Below are positions 45,205 through 54,022 of a stretch of 64,000 bases of DNA, piece after piece. The first letter of the stretch is position 1, and each line of letters begins with the position of its first letter. The stretch spans positions 1,054,001 to 1,118,000 of the forward strand of contig CAWIYK010000002.1 of assembly GCA_963840275.1 (NCBI GenBank), written 5' to 3'. Made by a program: the position numbers and the translations under genes. The notes below the pieces were generated by a model. The model worked only from the letters and a program-made list of their open reading frames with translations. It did no database searches and was not told the DNA's origin. This DNA is from Actinophytocola sp963840275. Lineage in GTDB: Bacteria > Actinomycetota > Actinomycetes > Mycobacteriales > Pseudonocardiaceae.

Positions 45205-46650
45205 ATGGCAACCAGGACAGCCGCACTCGACCGCTTCTTCAAGATCTCGGAGCGCGAGTCCACCGTGGGTCGCGAGGTCCGTGGCGGGCTCGTCACCTTC
45301 GTGACCATGGCCTACATCGTCGTGCTCAACCCGTTGATCATCGGGAGCTTCGCGGACGACCCGGCCCACACCGACAAGTTCGGCGACTTCCTGCCGACCA
45401 ACCAGGTCGCGGCCGTCACCGCGCTGGTCGCCGGTGTCATGACCATCCTCTTCGGACTGGTTGCCAACTACCCGTTCGCGATGGCGACCGGCCTCGGGAT
45501 CAACGCGTTCGTCGCCGTGACCATCGTGCCGCAGATGTCCTGGCCGGCCGCCATGGGACTGGTGCTGGTCAACGGCGTCATCGTGCTGATCCTGGTGGTC
45601 ACCGGGGTGCGGACGATGGTCTTCAACGCCGTGCCGCCCTCGCTCAAGGCCGCCATCGCCGTCGGGATCGGGCTCTTCATCACCCTCATCGGGCTCGTCG
45701 ACGCCGGGTTCGTCCGGCGGCTGCCCGACGCGGCCGAGACAACGGTCCCGGTCGGGCTCGGCATCAACGGCTCGATCGCGTCCTGGCCGACGCTGGTGTT
45801 CGTCGTCGGGCTGATCGGCACCGGCATCCTCGTCGCCAAGCGGGTCAAGGGCGCGATCCTCATCGGCGTGATCGGCACCACGATCTTCGCGATCGTTCTC
45901 GAGGCCATTGTGGACGCCGGCCCGTCGATGGGCACCAACCCCAAGGGCTGGAACCTCGGCTATCCCGGCGTGCCGGACGAGGTCGTCGACACGCCGAACC
46001 TGAGCCTGCTCGGCAACGTCAACCTCGACGCCTGGGTGCAGGTGCCGATCATCACGGCCGTGCTGCTCGTCTTCACCCTCGTGCTCACCGACTTCTTCGA
46101 CACCATCGGCACCATGACCGGCCTCGGCAAGGAGGCGGGTCTCGTCGACGAGGAGGGCAAGCTGCCCAACACCGGCAAGGCGCTGTTCGTCGACGGCGTC
46201 GGCGCGGTCGCGGGCGGCGCGGCGTCGTCCAGCTCGAACACCGTCTACATCGAGTCGGCGGCCGGCATCGCGGAAGGCGCGCGGACCGGGCTCGCCAACG
46301 TGGTCACCGGCCTGCTGTTCATCGCGGCGATGTTCTTCACGCCGCTGTACAACTCGGTGCCGGTCGAGGCCGCCGCGCCCGCGCTGGTGATCGTCGGCGT
46401 GCTGATGATGGCGCAGATCAGGGAGATCGACTTCGCCGACTTCACGGTCGCGCTGCCGGCGTTCCTGACGATCGTGGTGATGCCGTTCACGTACTCGATC
46501 GCCAACGGCATCGGCGTCGGGTTCATCAGCTACGTGCTGCTGCGCGCGGCCACCGGCAAGGTCCGCGGCATCCACCCGCTCATGTGGATCGTGGCCGCCG
46601 CGTTCGTCGTGTACTTCGCGATCGGGCCCATCCAGGCGGCGTTCTCCTGA
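45205..46650 (+). CDS. NCS2-family purine permease (AzgA-like)
   Basis: 481 residues, 12-14 membrane helices. Family signatures: GREVRGGLVTFVTMAYIVVLNP at the N-terminus, ANYPFAMATGLGINAFVAVT, LTDFFDTIGTMTGLGKEAGL and SSSNTVYIESAAGIAEGARTGLANVV. Imports hypoxanthine, guanine or adenine with protons. An insertion between DUF2530 and marR relative to mycobacteria. Confidence 0.92.
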   Translation: MATRTAALDRFFKISERESTVGREVRGGLVTFVTMAYIVVLNPLIIGSFADDPAHTDKFGDFLPTNQVAAVTALVAGVMTILFGLVANYPFAMATGLGINAFVAVTIVPQMSWPAAMGLVLVNGVIVLILVVTGVRTMVFNAVPPSLKAAIAVGIGLFITLIGLVDAGFVRRLPDAAETTVPVGLGINGSIASWPTLVFVVGLIGTGILVAKRVKGAILIGVIGTTIFAIVLEAIVDAGPSMGTNPKGWNLGYPGVPDEVVDTPNLSLLGNVNLDAWVQVPIITAVLLVFTLVLTDFFDTIGTMTGLGKEAGLVDEEGKLPNTGKALFVDGVGAVAGGAASSSSNTVYIESAAGIAEGARTGLANVVTGLLFIAAMFFTPLYNSVPVEAAAPALVIVGVLMMAQIREIDFADFTVALPAFLTIVVMPFTYSIANGIGVGFISYVLLRAATGKVRGIHPLMWIVAAAFVVYFAIGPIQAAFS

Positions 46651-46672
46651 GTTGAGTGACGCCAGTCAACTC
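46649..46672. promoter_or_regulatory. MarR-type operator upstream of marR
   Basis: GAGTTGA-N10-TCAACTC, a 7-bp perfect inverted repeat, ends 7 bp before the marR -10 element. It overlaps the -35 zone, so autorepression by the MarR protein is the simplest reading. Confidence 0.6.
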
Positions 46673-46678
46673 GTAAGG

Positions 46679-46684
46679 TATGCT
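46679..46684 (+). promoter_or_regulatory. -10 element of leaderless marR promoter
   Basis: TATGCT, seven bases, GTG at 46692. The ATG at 46680 lies inside this element and is therefore not the start. Confidence 0.55.
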
Positions 46685-46691
46685 AACTACT

Positions 46692-47138
46692 GTGTCGAAC
46701 AAGGAGCATGACGTAGCCGACAGCTCCCTGACCAGCCGGTTGCGGCTGGCCACAGTGCGGCTCAACCGCAGGCTTCGCGCCCAGCGGACCAGCTCCTCGG
46801 TCACGCTCACCCAGCTTTCCGCACTGTTCTGCCTGTACAAGTGTGGCCCGCTCACCCCAGGGGAGCTCGCGGCCAAGGAGGTTGTCCAACCCCCGTCGAT
46901 GACCAGGGTGATCGCTGCTCTCGAGGAACTCGGTTACGTCAGCCGGCGACCGCATCCCAGCGACGGCCGACAGGCCATCGTCGAGATCACCGAGGAGGGG
47001 AGCGCGCACATCCTGGCCGACATCTCCGCACGCGAGGCATGGCTCGACAAGCGGCTCGCGGAGCTGAGTGACACCGACCGGGAGCTGCTCTCCCGCGCGG
47101 CGGAGATCATCGACCGGATGGCGAGCCAACAGGATTAG
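46692..47138 (+). CDS. MarR-family transcriptional regulator
   Basis: 148 residues. Winged HTH with LTPGELAAKEVVQPPSMTRVIAALEELGYVSRRPHPSDGRQAIVEITEEG, flanked by dimerisation helices. Corresponds to Rv0880. Overlaps the start of the downstream MFS exporter by one base, so it very likely controls it and itself through the operator at 46649-46672. Confidence 0.9.
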   Translation: MSNKEHDVADSSLTSRLRLATVRLNRRLRAQRTSSSVTLTQLSALFCLYKCGPLTPGELAAKEVVQPPSMTRVIAALEELGYVSRRPHPSDGRQAIVEITEEGSAHILADISAREAWLDKRLAELSDTDRELLSRAAEIIDRMASQQD

Positions 47139-48514
47139 TGGCGAGATCATCGAAGAAAGCACTGATAACAGACTCGACAACCTCTCGAGCCGGGCTCGCT
47201 GAGGGCTCGAAGCCCGGACGAGAGCATCGGGGCATGTTCGGGGCCCTGCGTGTACGCAACTACCGGCTCTTCGCGACCGGGCAGGCCGTCTCGAACGTCG
47301 GCACCTGGATGCAGCGCATCGCGCAGGACTGGCTCGTGCTCGAACTGTCCGGCTACGACCCGGTGGCGCTCGGCATCGCCGCTTCGCTGCAGTTCCTGCC
47401 GACACTGATGTTCACGCTGTGGGCCGGCGTGCTCGCCGACCGCGTGGACAAGCGCAAGCTGCTGATGCTCGTGCAGACCGGCATGGCGCTGTGCGCGGTC
47501 GTGCTCGGCGTGCTGGACGTCACCGGACTGGTCGCGCTGTGGCAGGTGTACCTGCTGTGCTTCGTGTTCGGCCTGTTCACGGCCGTCGACCCGCCCGTGC
47601 GGCAGAGCTTCGTCGGCGAGATGGTCGGCAAGGAGCACCTGGCCAACGCGGTCGCCCTGAACTCGTCGACCTTCAACCTCGCGCGGATCGTCGGTCCCGC
47701 GGTCGCCGGCGTGATGATCGTGTGGACCGGCACCGGCTGGGTGTTCCTGGTCAACGCGCTCACCACGGTCGCCGTGATCACCGGGCTGTCCCGGATGAAC
47801 CCGGCCGAGCTGCACCGCACGGCCGCCCCGGCGAACCGGCGCGGGCAGCTGATGGCCGGCCTGCGCTACGTGCGGTCGCGGCCGGACATCATGACCGTGC
47901 TGGTGCTGGTGTTCTTCATCAGCACGTTCGCGTTCACGTTCTTCACCACGCTGGCCATCGCGGCGGCCAACGTCTTCCACCGCCAGGCCGACGGCTACGG
48001 GCTGCTGTCCACGCTGCTCGCGGTCGGGTCGTTCTCCGGCGCGATGCTCGCCGTGCGGCGCAGCACCCGGCGCCGGCCCGGGCTGTCGCTGCTGATCGGC
48101 GCCGGGTTCGCGTTCGGGGTGCTGGAGCTGGTCGCCGGGCTGATGCCGAGCTACCTGACCTTCGGGCTCGCGCTGATCCCGGTCGGCGTCGCGATGATGA
48201 CGTTCATGAACACGGCGAACAGCACGATCCAGCTGTCGACCGCGCCGGAGATGCGTGGCCGCGTGATGGCGCTGTACATGCTCGTGTTCATCGGCGGCAA
48301 CCCGGTCGGCGCGCCGATGACCGGCTGGATGGCCGCCGAGTTCGGCGGGCGGTCGCCGTTCGTCATCGGCGGGGCGATCGCCGCGCTGTCCGCGCTCGTG
48401 TGTGGGGTGGTGCTGGCGCGCCGCGGCGGCGTCCAGGTCCGGCCCGGGCTGCGGTGGATCCGGCGTGCTCCGGTCGCCGCGCCGCCGGAGCTGGAGCGGG
48501 TGGACGCCGCCTGA
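47138..48514 (+). CDS. MFS exporter (EntS/MFS_3-like)
   Basis: 458 residues, 12 helices: FGALRVRNYRLFATGQAVSNVGTWMQRIAQDWLVLEL is the typical start of this group; LADRVDKRKLLMLVQ is the A-loop motif. Exporters of this type move drugs or siderophores. Transcribed with marR. No siderophore biosynthesis gene in the window, though an IdeR box lies 290 bp downstream. Confidence 0.9.
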   Translation: MARSSKKALITDSTTSRAGLAEGSKPGREHRGMFGALRVRNYRLFATGQAVSNVGTWMQRIAQDWLVLELSGYDPVALGIAASLQFLPTLMFTLWAGVLADRVDKRKLLMLVQTGMALCAVVLGVLDVTGLVALWQVYLLCFVFGLFTAVDPPVRQSFVGEMVGKEHLANAVALNSSTFNLARIVGPAVAGVMIVWTGTGWVFLVNALTTVAVITGLSRMNPAELHRTAAPANRRGQLMAGLRYVRSRPDIMTVLVLVFFISTFAFTFFTTLAIAAANVFHRQADGYGLLSTLLAVGSFSGAMLAVRRSTRRRPGLSLLIGAGFAFGVLELVAGLMPSYLTFGLALIPVGVAMMTFMNTANSTIQLSTAPEMRGRVMALYMLVFIGGNPVGAPMTGWMAAEFGGRSPFVIGGAIAALSALVCGVVLARRGGVQVRPGLRWIRRAPVAAPPELERVDAA

Positions 48515-48517
48515 GCG

Positions 48518-48691
48518 TCACACGGCCTGTAAGACCAGAACCATGCTCGCGTTTTGTTCGACCTGCCACTCGATCGCCGCGATGACGTAGCGACCGCCGA
48601 AGTGGACGGTCTGTCCGACCTCGGGTACGCCGGGAAAGGCGGTCGCGCCAAGGGTGTGGCCGTCTGCGGTGAGGAGGACGGTGGGGATCAT
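48518..48691 (-). CDS. small beta-rich protein, function unknown
   Basis: 57 residues, beginning MIPTVLLTADGHTLG and containing AFPGVPEVGQTVHFGGRYVIAA. Sequence looks like a single beta-barrel or lid-like domain; hydrophobic pattern and codon use suggest a real gene. AGAGG lies upstream of the ATG. It is convergent with the MFS gene (3 bp between stops). An IdeR/DtxR box lies 113 bp upstream of its start, so iron control is possible. I do not recognise the family. Confidence 0.6.
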   Translation of the reverse strand: MIPTVLLTADGHTLGATAFPGVPEVGQTVHFGGRYVIAAIEWQVEQNASMVLVLQAV

Positions 48692-48803
48692 GTGAGGCCT
48701 CTCGGTGCCGCCCGGTCGCGGCCGTGCTCGGTGGTGGCCGCGGGCCCCGGTCGGCCGCCGCCCCCCGGCGGAACTCTAGTCCGGTCCGGCTTGCGCGCAG
48801 CAC

Positions 48804-48822
48804 TAAAGTTAGGCTAACCTTA
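48804..48822. promoter_or_regulatory. IdeR/DtxR iron box
   Basis: TAAAGTTAGGCTAACCTTA matches the 19-bp IdeR consensus TTAGGTTAGGCTAACCTAA at 16 of 19 positions. It overlaps a possible + strand -10 (TAACCT, 48815-48820) with TTGCGC at 48791-48796, 18 bp upstream. Iron-loaded IdeR would repress any promoter here. Confidence 0.75.
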
Positions 48823-48826
48823 GCTC

Positions 48827-48915
48827 GTCGCTTCGTGGTGGGAGCGGCAGTCAGTTCGGGAACAGCGAGACCCCCGCTCCATACGGCAGACGGCACTGCC
48901 GGAGCGGGGGTCTCG
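48827..48915 (+). ncRNA. candidate iron-regulated small RNA
   Basis: From the predicted start near 48827 to the end of the hairpin at 48915 is about 90 nt with no ORF. The only features are the upstream promoter/IdeR box and the terminator-like stem. Mycobacterial MrsI is a comparable IdeR-controlled small RNA of about 100 nt. The prediction rests only on promoter plus terminator geometry. Confidence 0.35.
48866..48915. terminator. long hairpin, probable terminator
   Basis: CGAGACCCCCGCTCC (48866-48880) pairs with GGAGCGGGGGTCTCG (48901-48915), and GGCAG/CTGCC continue the stem inside, with only ATAC unpaired on one side. Confidence 0.75.
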
Positions 48916-48926
48916 TCTCGTACCGG

Positions 48927-49069
48927 CCCGCGAGTCCAACGCCCAAGCCCCGCGTGTCCAACACTCGGGCACGGTGAGTTCGACACTCGCGAACAGCGCC
49001 TACGCCACGAATGTTCAACTCACCGGTCGCGAGTGTTGGACACGGGTGTGCTGAGCGTTGGACACGCGG
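48927..49069. repeat. mirror-symmetric GCGAGTCC repeat array
   Basis: Three units on the + strand (GCGAGTCCAACGC, GCGTGTCCAACACTC, GTGAGTTCGACACTCGCG) followed by three on the minus strand in reversed order (GTGTCCAACGCTC, GTGTCCAACACTCGCG, GTGAGTTGAACATTCG when read on that strand). The whole is one large imperfect palindrome ending exactly at the glutamate-cysteine ligase stop codon. Confidence 0.8.
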
Positions 49070-50566
49070 TTACAGGACCGCCCACGTGTGTACCGGCTGG
49101 TTGGTCTCGGACAGTTCGGTGTACCTGCGCAGCATGCCGACCAGCGCGGCGTCGCGGTCGAGGCCGCGGTCCTCCAGCCGCGCGACCGTCGCGCGCTGCC
49201 ACGTCGAGCCCGTCCGCTGCGCGAGACACCGCTGCTCGATCACCCCGAGGTAGCGCTCCCGCGCCTCGTCGGCGACGCCGCACTCCCGCAGGCCCTCATG
49301 GGCCATCGGCAGCAGCATGCGCAGCACCAACTCGTCCGGCGGTACCCAGCCGACGCCCGGCCAGTACAGCTGCGCGTCGAACGCGTGCCGGGCGCCGGCG
49401 TACAGGTTCTCCTCCGCCGCCTGGAACGACATCTGCGTCCACACCGGACGTTCCGCCATCGCGAGCGCCCGCTGCGCGCCGTAGAAGAACGCCGCGTTCG
49501 CGATCAGGTCGACCACCGTCGGACCCGCCGGCAGCACCCGGTTCTCGACCCGCAGGTGCGGCACGCCGGCGACCACGTCGTACACCGGCCGGTTCCAGCG
49601 CCAGATGGTGCCGTTGTGCAGCCGCAGCTCGGACAGCCGAGGCGCCCGACCCTCGTCGAGCGCCGCGATCGGGTCCTCGTCGTCGAACTCCGGCAGCAGA
49701 CCGGGGAAGTAGCGCACGTTCTCCTCGAACAGGTCGAAGATCGACGTGATCCACCGCTCGCCGAACCACACCCTCGGCCGGACGCCCTGGTTCTTCAGCT
49801 CCTCCGGACGCGTGTCGGTCGCCTGCAGGAACAGCGGGATCCGCGTCTCGTGCCAGAGTGCCTTGCGCAGCAAGAAAGGCGAGTTCGCGGCGATCGCGAC
49901 CTGAACGCCGGCAAGGCACTGCGCCGCGTTCCAGTGCGTCGCGAACTCCTCCGGCGGCACCTGGAGGTGCAGCTGCGCCGACGTGCACGCGGCCTCCGGC
50001 AGGATCGAGTCCGCCGACTCGCGCAGCCGTTCGCTGCGCTGGCCGGGGATCGCCGGGCCTTCCATGGACAGCACCATGTCCTCGCCGCGTGCGGCGAAGA
50101 TCTGGTCGTTGAGCCGGGAGTACCGCGCGTTGCTCGACAGCCACCGCGCCTTGAAGTGCTCCTCGCGTAACGTCGGCAGCATGCCGATCATGACGAGCGC
50201 GGCGCCGGCGTCCTGCGCCTTGAGGTTGGCGTCGGCGAGCGCGTCGATCAGCTCGTGCTCCAGCTCGGTCGACTGGGCGCCGGCGAGCGGCCGCGGCCGC
50301 ACGTTCAGCTCCAGGTTGTGCTGACCGAGCTCGGTCGTGAACGACGGGTTGTCGAGCTTCTCCAGGACCACCGTGTTCGCCATCGCGGGTTGTAACCCGT
50401 CGTCGACGAGGTTCAGCTCGACCTCGAGGCCGATCTGCGGTGGTGAGGTGGAGAACCCGCCTTCGTTGAGCATCCTGGCGAGTGCGTCCAGACAACGCTG
50501 GACCTTTGCGCGATAACGCTGGCGATCCAAGCGTTGCGGTGGCTCGGTCGCTACTTCGTGTCCCAT
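49070..50566 (-). CDS. glutamate-cysteine ligase family protein
   Basis: 498 residues. GCS2-type ATP-grasp-like ligase: IGLEVELNLVDDGLQPAMAN and LGQHNLELNVRPRP carry the conserved Glu residues; FATHWNAAQCLAGVQVAIAANSPFLL and HLRVENRVLPAGPTVVDLIANAAFF are family blocks. Actinomycetes use mycothiol, so the product may be gamma-glutamylcysteine for ergothioneine or an unknown peptide; EgtA is an alternative family match. GGGAGGGG precedes the ATG. A short leader hairpin (GCCGGAC...GTCCGGC) lies upstream. Confidence 0.82.
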   Translation of the reverse strand: MGHEVATEPPQRLDRQRYRAKVQRCLDALARMLNEGGFSTSPPQIGLEVELNLVDDGLQPAMANTVVLEKLDNPSFTTELGQHNLELNVRPRPLAGAQSTELEHELIDALADANLKAQDAGAALVMIGMLPTLREEHFKARWLSSNARYSRLNDQIFAARGEDMVLSMEGPAIPGQRSERLRESADSILPEAACTSAQLHLQVPPEEFATHWNAAQCLAGVQVAIAANSPFLLRKALWHETRIPLFLQATDTRPEELKNQGVRPRVWFGERWITSIFDLFEENVRYFPGLLPEFDDEDPIAALDEGRAPRLSELRLHNGTIWRWNRPVYDVVAGVPHLRVENRVLPAGPTVVDLIANAAFFYGAQRALAMAERPVWTQMSFQAAEENLYAGARHAFDAQLYWPGVGWVPPDELVLRMLLPMAHEGLRECGVADEARERYLGVIEQRCLAQRTGSTWQRATVARLEDRGLDRDAALVGMLRRYTELSETNQPVHTWAVL

Positions 50567-50730
50567 TACGCCCCTCCCGAGCCGGACAGGGTCGGGGTCC
50601 GGCGTGTGCGCGGGAAGTACAACCGTTACACACGGCTCAAGGCGTTGCTAGGGGCCAAAAAGGTGCATCGTCCTACGTCCGTTGTTACGCAGAGCTAAAC
50701 AAGTGCGCGGCTCACGTAACATCGCCGATC

Positions 50731-50763
50731 ATGCTTCCACGGTGTGGAACCATGCAGAGGTGA
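50731..50763 (+). CDS. ten-codon leader peptide upstream of SpoU gene
   Basis: TAACAT at 50717-50722 followed by eight bases and ATG 50731 gives the pattern of a leaderless transcript. The frame reads MLPRCGTMQR and its TGA overlaps the GTG start of the methyltransferase gene, so translation could be coupled. Confidence 0.35.
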   Translation: MLPRCGTMQR

Positions 50764-51548
50764 TCGAGGTAGCCGACCCGAACGACCCGCGACTGGACGA
50801 CTTCCGCGCGCTGACGACCGCCGACCGCAGGCCGGACCGGCCCGGCGGCAGAGGCCTGGTGATCGCCGAGGGCGCCATCGCCGTCGGCCGGATGCTGGGC
50901 TCGCGGTACCCGCTGCGGTCGCTGTTCGGAGTGCGCAGGAAGCTCGACGCCCTGGACCTGTCCGGCGTGGCCGCGCCGGTGTACGTGGCGTCTGCCGAGG
51001 TCATGGCCGAGGCGATCGGGTTCCACCTCAACCGTGGCGTGCTCGCGGTCGCGGACCGCCCGGCGCCGCCCGATCCCGCCGACATCGTGCGCGACTCGCG
51101 CAGGCTCGCCGTGCTCGAGGGCGTCGGCGATCACGAGAACCTCGGCGCGCTGTTCCGCAACGCCGCCGCGCTCGGTGTGGACGGGGTGCTGCTCGGCACG
51201 GGCTGCAGCGACCCGCTGTACCGGCGGAGCGTTCGGGTCTCGATGGGACACGTGCTCGCGGTGCCGTTCGCGCCGCTCACGCCATGGCCGGAAGGGTTGA
51301 AGCTGTTGCGGGACAACGGGTTCCAGGTGCTCGCGATGACGCCGTCCGACTCGTCCGTGCCGGTGTCCGAGGTGGACTTCGGCGAGCGGGTCGCGATTCT
51401 GCTCGGTTCGGAGGGTCCCGGACTGAGTCCGGAGGCGGTCGCGGCGGCCGACGCGGCGGTGCGGATTCCCATGTCGGGAGGCGTCGACTCACTCAACGTC
51501 GCCACGGCCGGTGCGGTCGCCTTCTACGCGCTCGGCGCGAGTCGGTAG
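50760..51548 (+). CDS. SpoU/TrmH-family RNA 2'-O-methyltransferase
   Basis: 262 residues. N-terminal substrate-binding domain (GLVIAEGAIAVGRML), then a SPOUT knot: LAVLEGVGDHENLGALFRNAAALGVDGVLL (motif 1), VAILLGSEGPGLSPEAV (motif 2) and IPMSGGVDSLNVATAGAVAFYAL (motif 3). Methylates a ribose in tRNA or rRNA with S-adenosylmethionine. Matches Rv0881. GTG 50760 is preferred. Confidence 0.9.
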   Translation: MIEVADPNDPRLDDFRALTTADRRPDRPGGRGLVIAEGAIAVGRMLGSRYPLRSLFGVRRKLDALDLSGVAAPVYVASAEVMAEAIGFHLNRGVLAVADRPAPPDPADIVRDSRRLAVLEGVGDHENLGALFRNAAALGVDGVLLGTGCSDPLYRRSVRVSMGHVLAVPFAPLTPWPEGLKLLRDNGFQVLAMTPSDSSVPVSEVDFGERVAILLGSEGPGLSPEAVAAADAAVRIPMSGGVDSLNVATAGAVAFYALGASR

Positions 51549-51559
51549 TTTCTGGAGCC

Positions 51560-52162
51560 GTGTCGATGTCGGGGTCGGTCGGAGTAGGACTGCGCACCAG
51601 CGGTGAACGCGCGGTGCTGGTCGAGCACGACGGTGTCGCGGAGACGGATCCAGCGCGGCTGCCGCTGGGAGTCGAGCTGACCGACGCGCTGCACGAGTGG
51701 GCCAAGGTGGCCAGCGCCGTGGCCCGCGCGGAGCCCGGCGCGGCGGCCGGCGCGGTGGTGTCCCGGCGCGGGCTGCAGCTCGCGGGCCGGGTCGCGGCGT
51801 CGCTCGGCGTGCCGGTCCACTACCTCGACCCGCTCACCGGCGAGGAGGTGCTCGTCGAGCCCGCGCCTGCGCCGCCACCACCGCCCCGCCCGACCCGGCC
51901 GCCGGAGCCGGCGCCCTGGCTGACCGGGCTGACCGTGTCGGCGGCGAGCCTCGCACTGGTCGTTGTGACGGTCGTCACATTGGCCGTGACCCTCGCGGAG
52001 ACGTACTCGCTGCTCGCGCTCGCGTCGAACATCGTGGTGACCGCCGGGCTGCTGCCGTCGCTGTGGCTGATCCACCGCCAGCCGATCTGGCGCTGGGTGG
52101 CCTACGGCGTGGCGGTGGGCATCGGCATCGCCTGGCTGGCGCTGCCGTTCATCCTGTTCTGA
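51560..52162 (+). CDS. DUF2537-type membrane protein
   Basis: 200 residues. A soluble N-terminal domain (about 1-90: SVGVGLRTSGERAVLVEHDGV; LADALHEWAKVA-like), a Pro-rich linker, and three C-terminal helices (LTVSAASLALVVVTVVTLAVTL; LALASNIVVTAGLLPSLWLI; WVAYGVAVGIGIAWLALPFIL). GTG 51560 follows TAGTTT by eight bases, a leaderless pattern; an ATG two codons later is possible. It occupies the Rv0882 position. Function unknown. Confidence 0.8.
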   Translation: MSMSGSVGVGLRTSGERAVLVEHDGVAETDPARLPLGVELTDALHEWAKVASAVARAEPGAAAGAVVSRRGLQLAGRVAASLGVPVHYLDPLTGEEVLVEPAPAPPPPPRPTRPPEPAPWLTGLTVSAASLALVVVTVVTLAVTLAETYSLLALASNIVVTAGLLPSLWLIHRQPIWRWVAYGVAVGIGIAWLALPFILF

Positions 52163-52177
52163 CGCCGTTCCGACGGC

Positions 52178-54022
52178 TCAGGCGAGCGACTCCAGCCACG
52201 TGCGGTGCAGTGCCGCGAACCGGCCGCCGCGGCCCTCGATCAGCGCGTCCGGCGAGCCGTCCTCCACGATGCGCCCGCCCTCGACGACCAGCACGCGGTC
52301 GGCGATCAGCACCGTGGACAGGCGGTGCGCGATGATCAGCGCGGTCCGGTCGGCCAGCACCGACTCCAGCGCCCGCTGCACGGCACGCTCGGTCGGCACG
52401 TCGAGGCTCGACGTGGCCTCGTCGAGCACAAGCACCGCCGGATCCGCGAGGAACGCCCGCGCGAACGCCACCATCTGCCGCTGGCCCGCCGAGAGCCGGC
52501 CGCCGCGTTTGCGGACGTCCGTGTCGTAGCCCTCCGGCAGCGCGGTGATGAACTCGTGCGCGCCGACGGCGTTCGCCGCGGCCTCGATCTCCGCACGCGT
52601 GGCCGTCGGCCGGCCGAGCCCGATGTTGTCCGCGACCGAGCCGGCGAACAGGAAGTTCTCCTGTGTCACCGTCACGACCTCGCGGCGCAGCGCCTCGTCG
52701 GCCACCGCTCGCAGCTCGACGCCGTCCAGGTGCACGGCGCCCGCCGTCGGGTCGTAGAACCGGCCGACCAGCTTCGCGAGCGTCGACTTGCCGGCGCCGG
52801 TGGCCCCGACGAGCGCGACCGTCTGGCCGGCGGGGATCGCGAGGTCGAACGTCGGGAGCACCACCGGGGTGGTTGGCGCGTAACGGAACTCGACGGCCGA
52901 GAAGTCGATCGAGCGGCCGATCCCGGCGGTCCGCGCCGGCAGCGCGACCGGCGTCACCGGCTCCACCACCGTCGGCTCCTCCTCGAGCACGCCGGAGATC
53001 TTCTCCAGCGCCGCGATCGCCGACGTGTACGAGTTCGCGAACATCGCGAGGTCGTCGAGCGGGTCGTAGAACCGGCGCAGGTACAGCGTGAACGCCGTGA
53101 GCACGCCCAGCTCCAGCCCGCCGCCGACCACCCGGACGGCGCCGATCGCGAGCACCAGCGCGAGCGAGAGGTTGCCGACGAGCCGCACGGTCATCGTGAA
53201 CCGCGCGACCACGATCAACGCGTCCTTGTTGGCGGCGCGGAAGCGGTCGTTCAGCTCCGCCATGATCGACTCGTTGCGCTCCTCGCGGCGGAACGCCTGC
53301 ACCGCGCGCATGCCGTTCATGGTCTCCACGAACTGCACGATGATCTTCGCGATCGCGCCCCTGGTGCCGCGGTAGGAATGCCGCGACCGGATGTAGAACC
53401 AGCGCGTCACCCACAGCAGCGGCACCAGGCCGGCGAGCACGATCAACGCCAGCGGCACGTCGAGCACCAGCAGCATCACCGCGATGCCGACGACCGACAG
53501 GACCGCCGTCAGCAGCCCGTCGAGGCCGTCCTCCAGCAGGTCGTGCAGCGAGTCGACGTCGCTGGTCATCCGGGAGATGACCTTGCCGGACGTGTACTTC
53601 TCGTGGAACGAGAGCGACAGCCGCTGCGCGTGGGAGAAGATCCGCTGCCGCAGGTCGAGCAGCACGTCCTGCCCGAAGCGGCCGGAGACCTTGAGGAACG
53701 CGAACCGCGCGCCGGCCGCGCCGAGCCCGGACACCAGGTATCCGCCGACACACCACGCGAGCACGCCGGTGTCGCCGTCGAGCGCGTTCGGGATGCCGGT
53801 GTCGATGGCGACCGCGATCACCAGCGGGCCGGCGAGCGTCAGCACGTTCTCCAGCACCACGAGCGCGAACGCGAACAACCCGACGCCGAGGCGCGGCCGC
53901 ACGAGCGACACGAGCAGCTTGCGGGACCTGGCCTGCAGGCGGCTGCCGACCAACGCGTCCAGGTCGTCGTTCTCCTCGGCGGCTACCCCCCGCCACTCCT
54001 CTTCGTCCGTCGGGGTACTCAT
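52178..54022 (-). CDS. ABC exporter half-transporter (consensus ATPase site)
   Basis: 614 residues: six-helix exporter domain (about 50-330) then an ATPase domain with Walker A GATGAGKST, Walker B VLVLDEATSSLD (catalytic Glu intact) and switch His in IIAHRLST. Its signature is LSAGQ instead of LSGGQ, typical of the consensus-Walker-B partner in heterodimeric exporters, so it pairs with the upstream half. ATG overlaps the stop of a 27-codon ORF. Substrate unknown; lipid or drug. Confidence 0.9.
   Translation of the reverse strand: MSTPTDEEEWRGVAAEENDDLDALVGSRLQARSRKLLVSLVRPRLGVGLFAFALVVLENVLTLAGPLVIAVAIDTGIPNALDGDTGVLAWCVGGYLVSGLGAAGARFAFLKVSGRFGQDVLLDLRQRIFSHAQRLSLSFHEKYTSGKVISRMTSDVDSLHDLLEDGLDGLLTAVLSVVGIAVMLLVLDVPLALIVLAGLVPLLWVTRWFYIRSRHSYRGTRGAIAKIIVQFVETMNGMRAVQAFRREERNESIMAELNDRFRAANKDALIVVARFTMTVRLVGNLSLALVLAIGAVRVVGGGLELGVLTAFTLYLRRFYDPLDDLAMFANSYTSAIAALEKISGVLEEEPTVVEPVTPVALPARTAGIGRSIDFSAVEFRYAPTTPVVLPTFDLAIPAGQTVALVGATGAGKSTLAKLVGRFYDPTAGAVHLDGVELRAVADEALRREVVTVTQENFLFAGSVADNIGLGRPTATRAEIEAAANAVGAHEFITALPEGYDTDVRKRGGRLSAGQRQMVAFARAFLADPAVLVLDEATSSLDVPTERAVQRALESVLADRTALIIAHRLSTVLIADRVLVVEGGRIVEDGSPDALIEGRGGRFAALHRTWLESLA

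Noticed and set aside
48804..48822. IdeR box controlling the MFS exporter
   Set aside because: It lies downstream of that gene, on the far side of the 57-codon gene.
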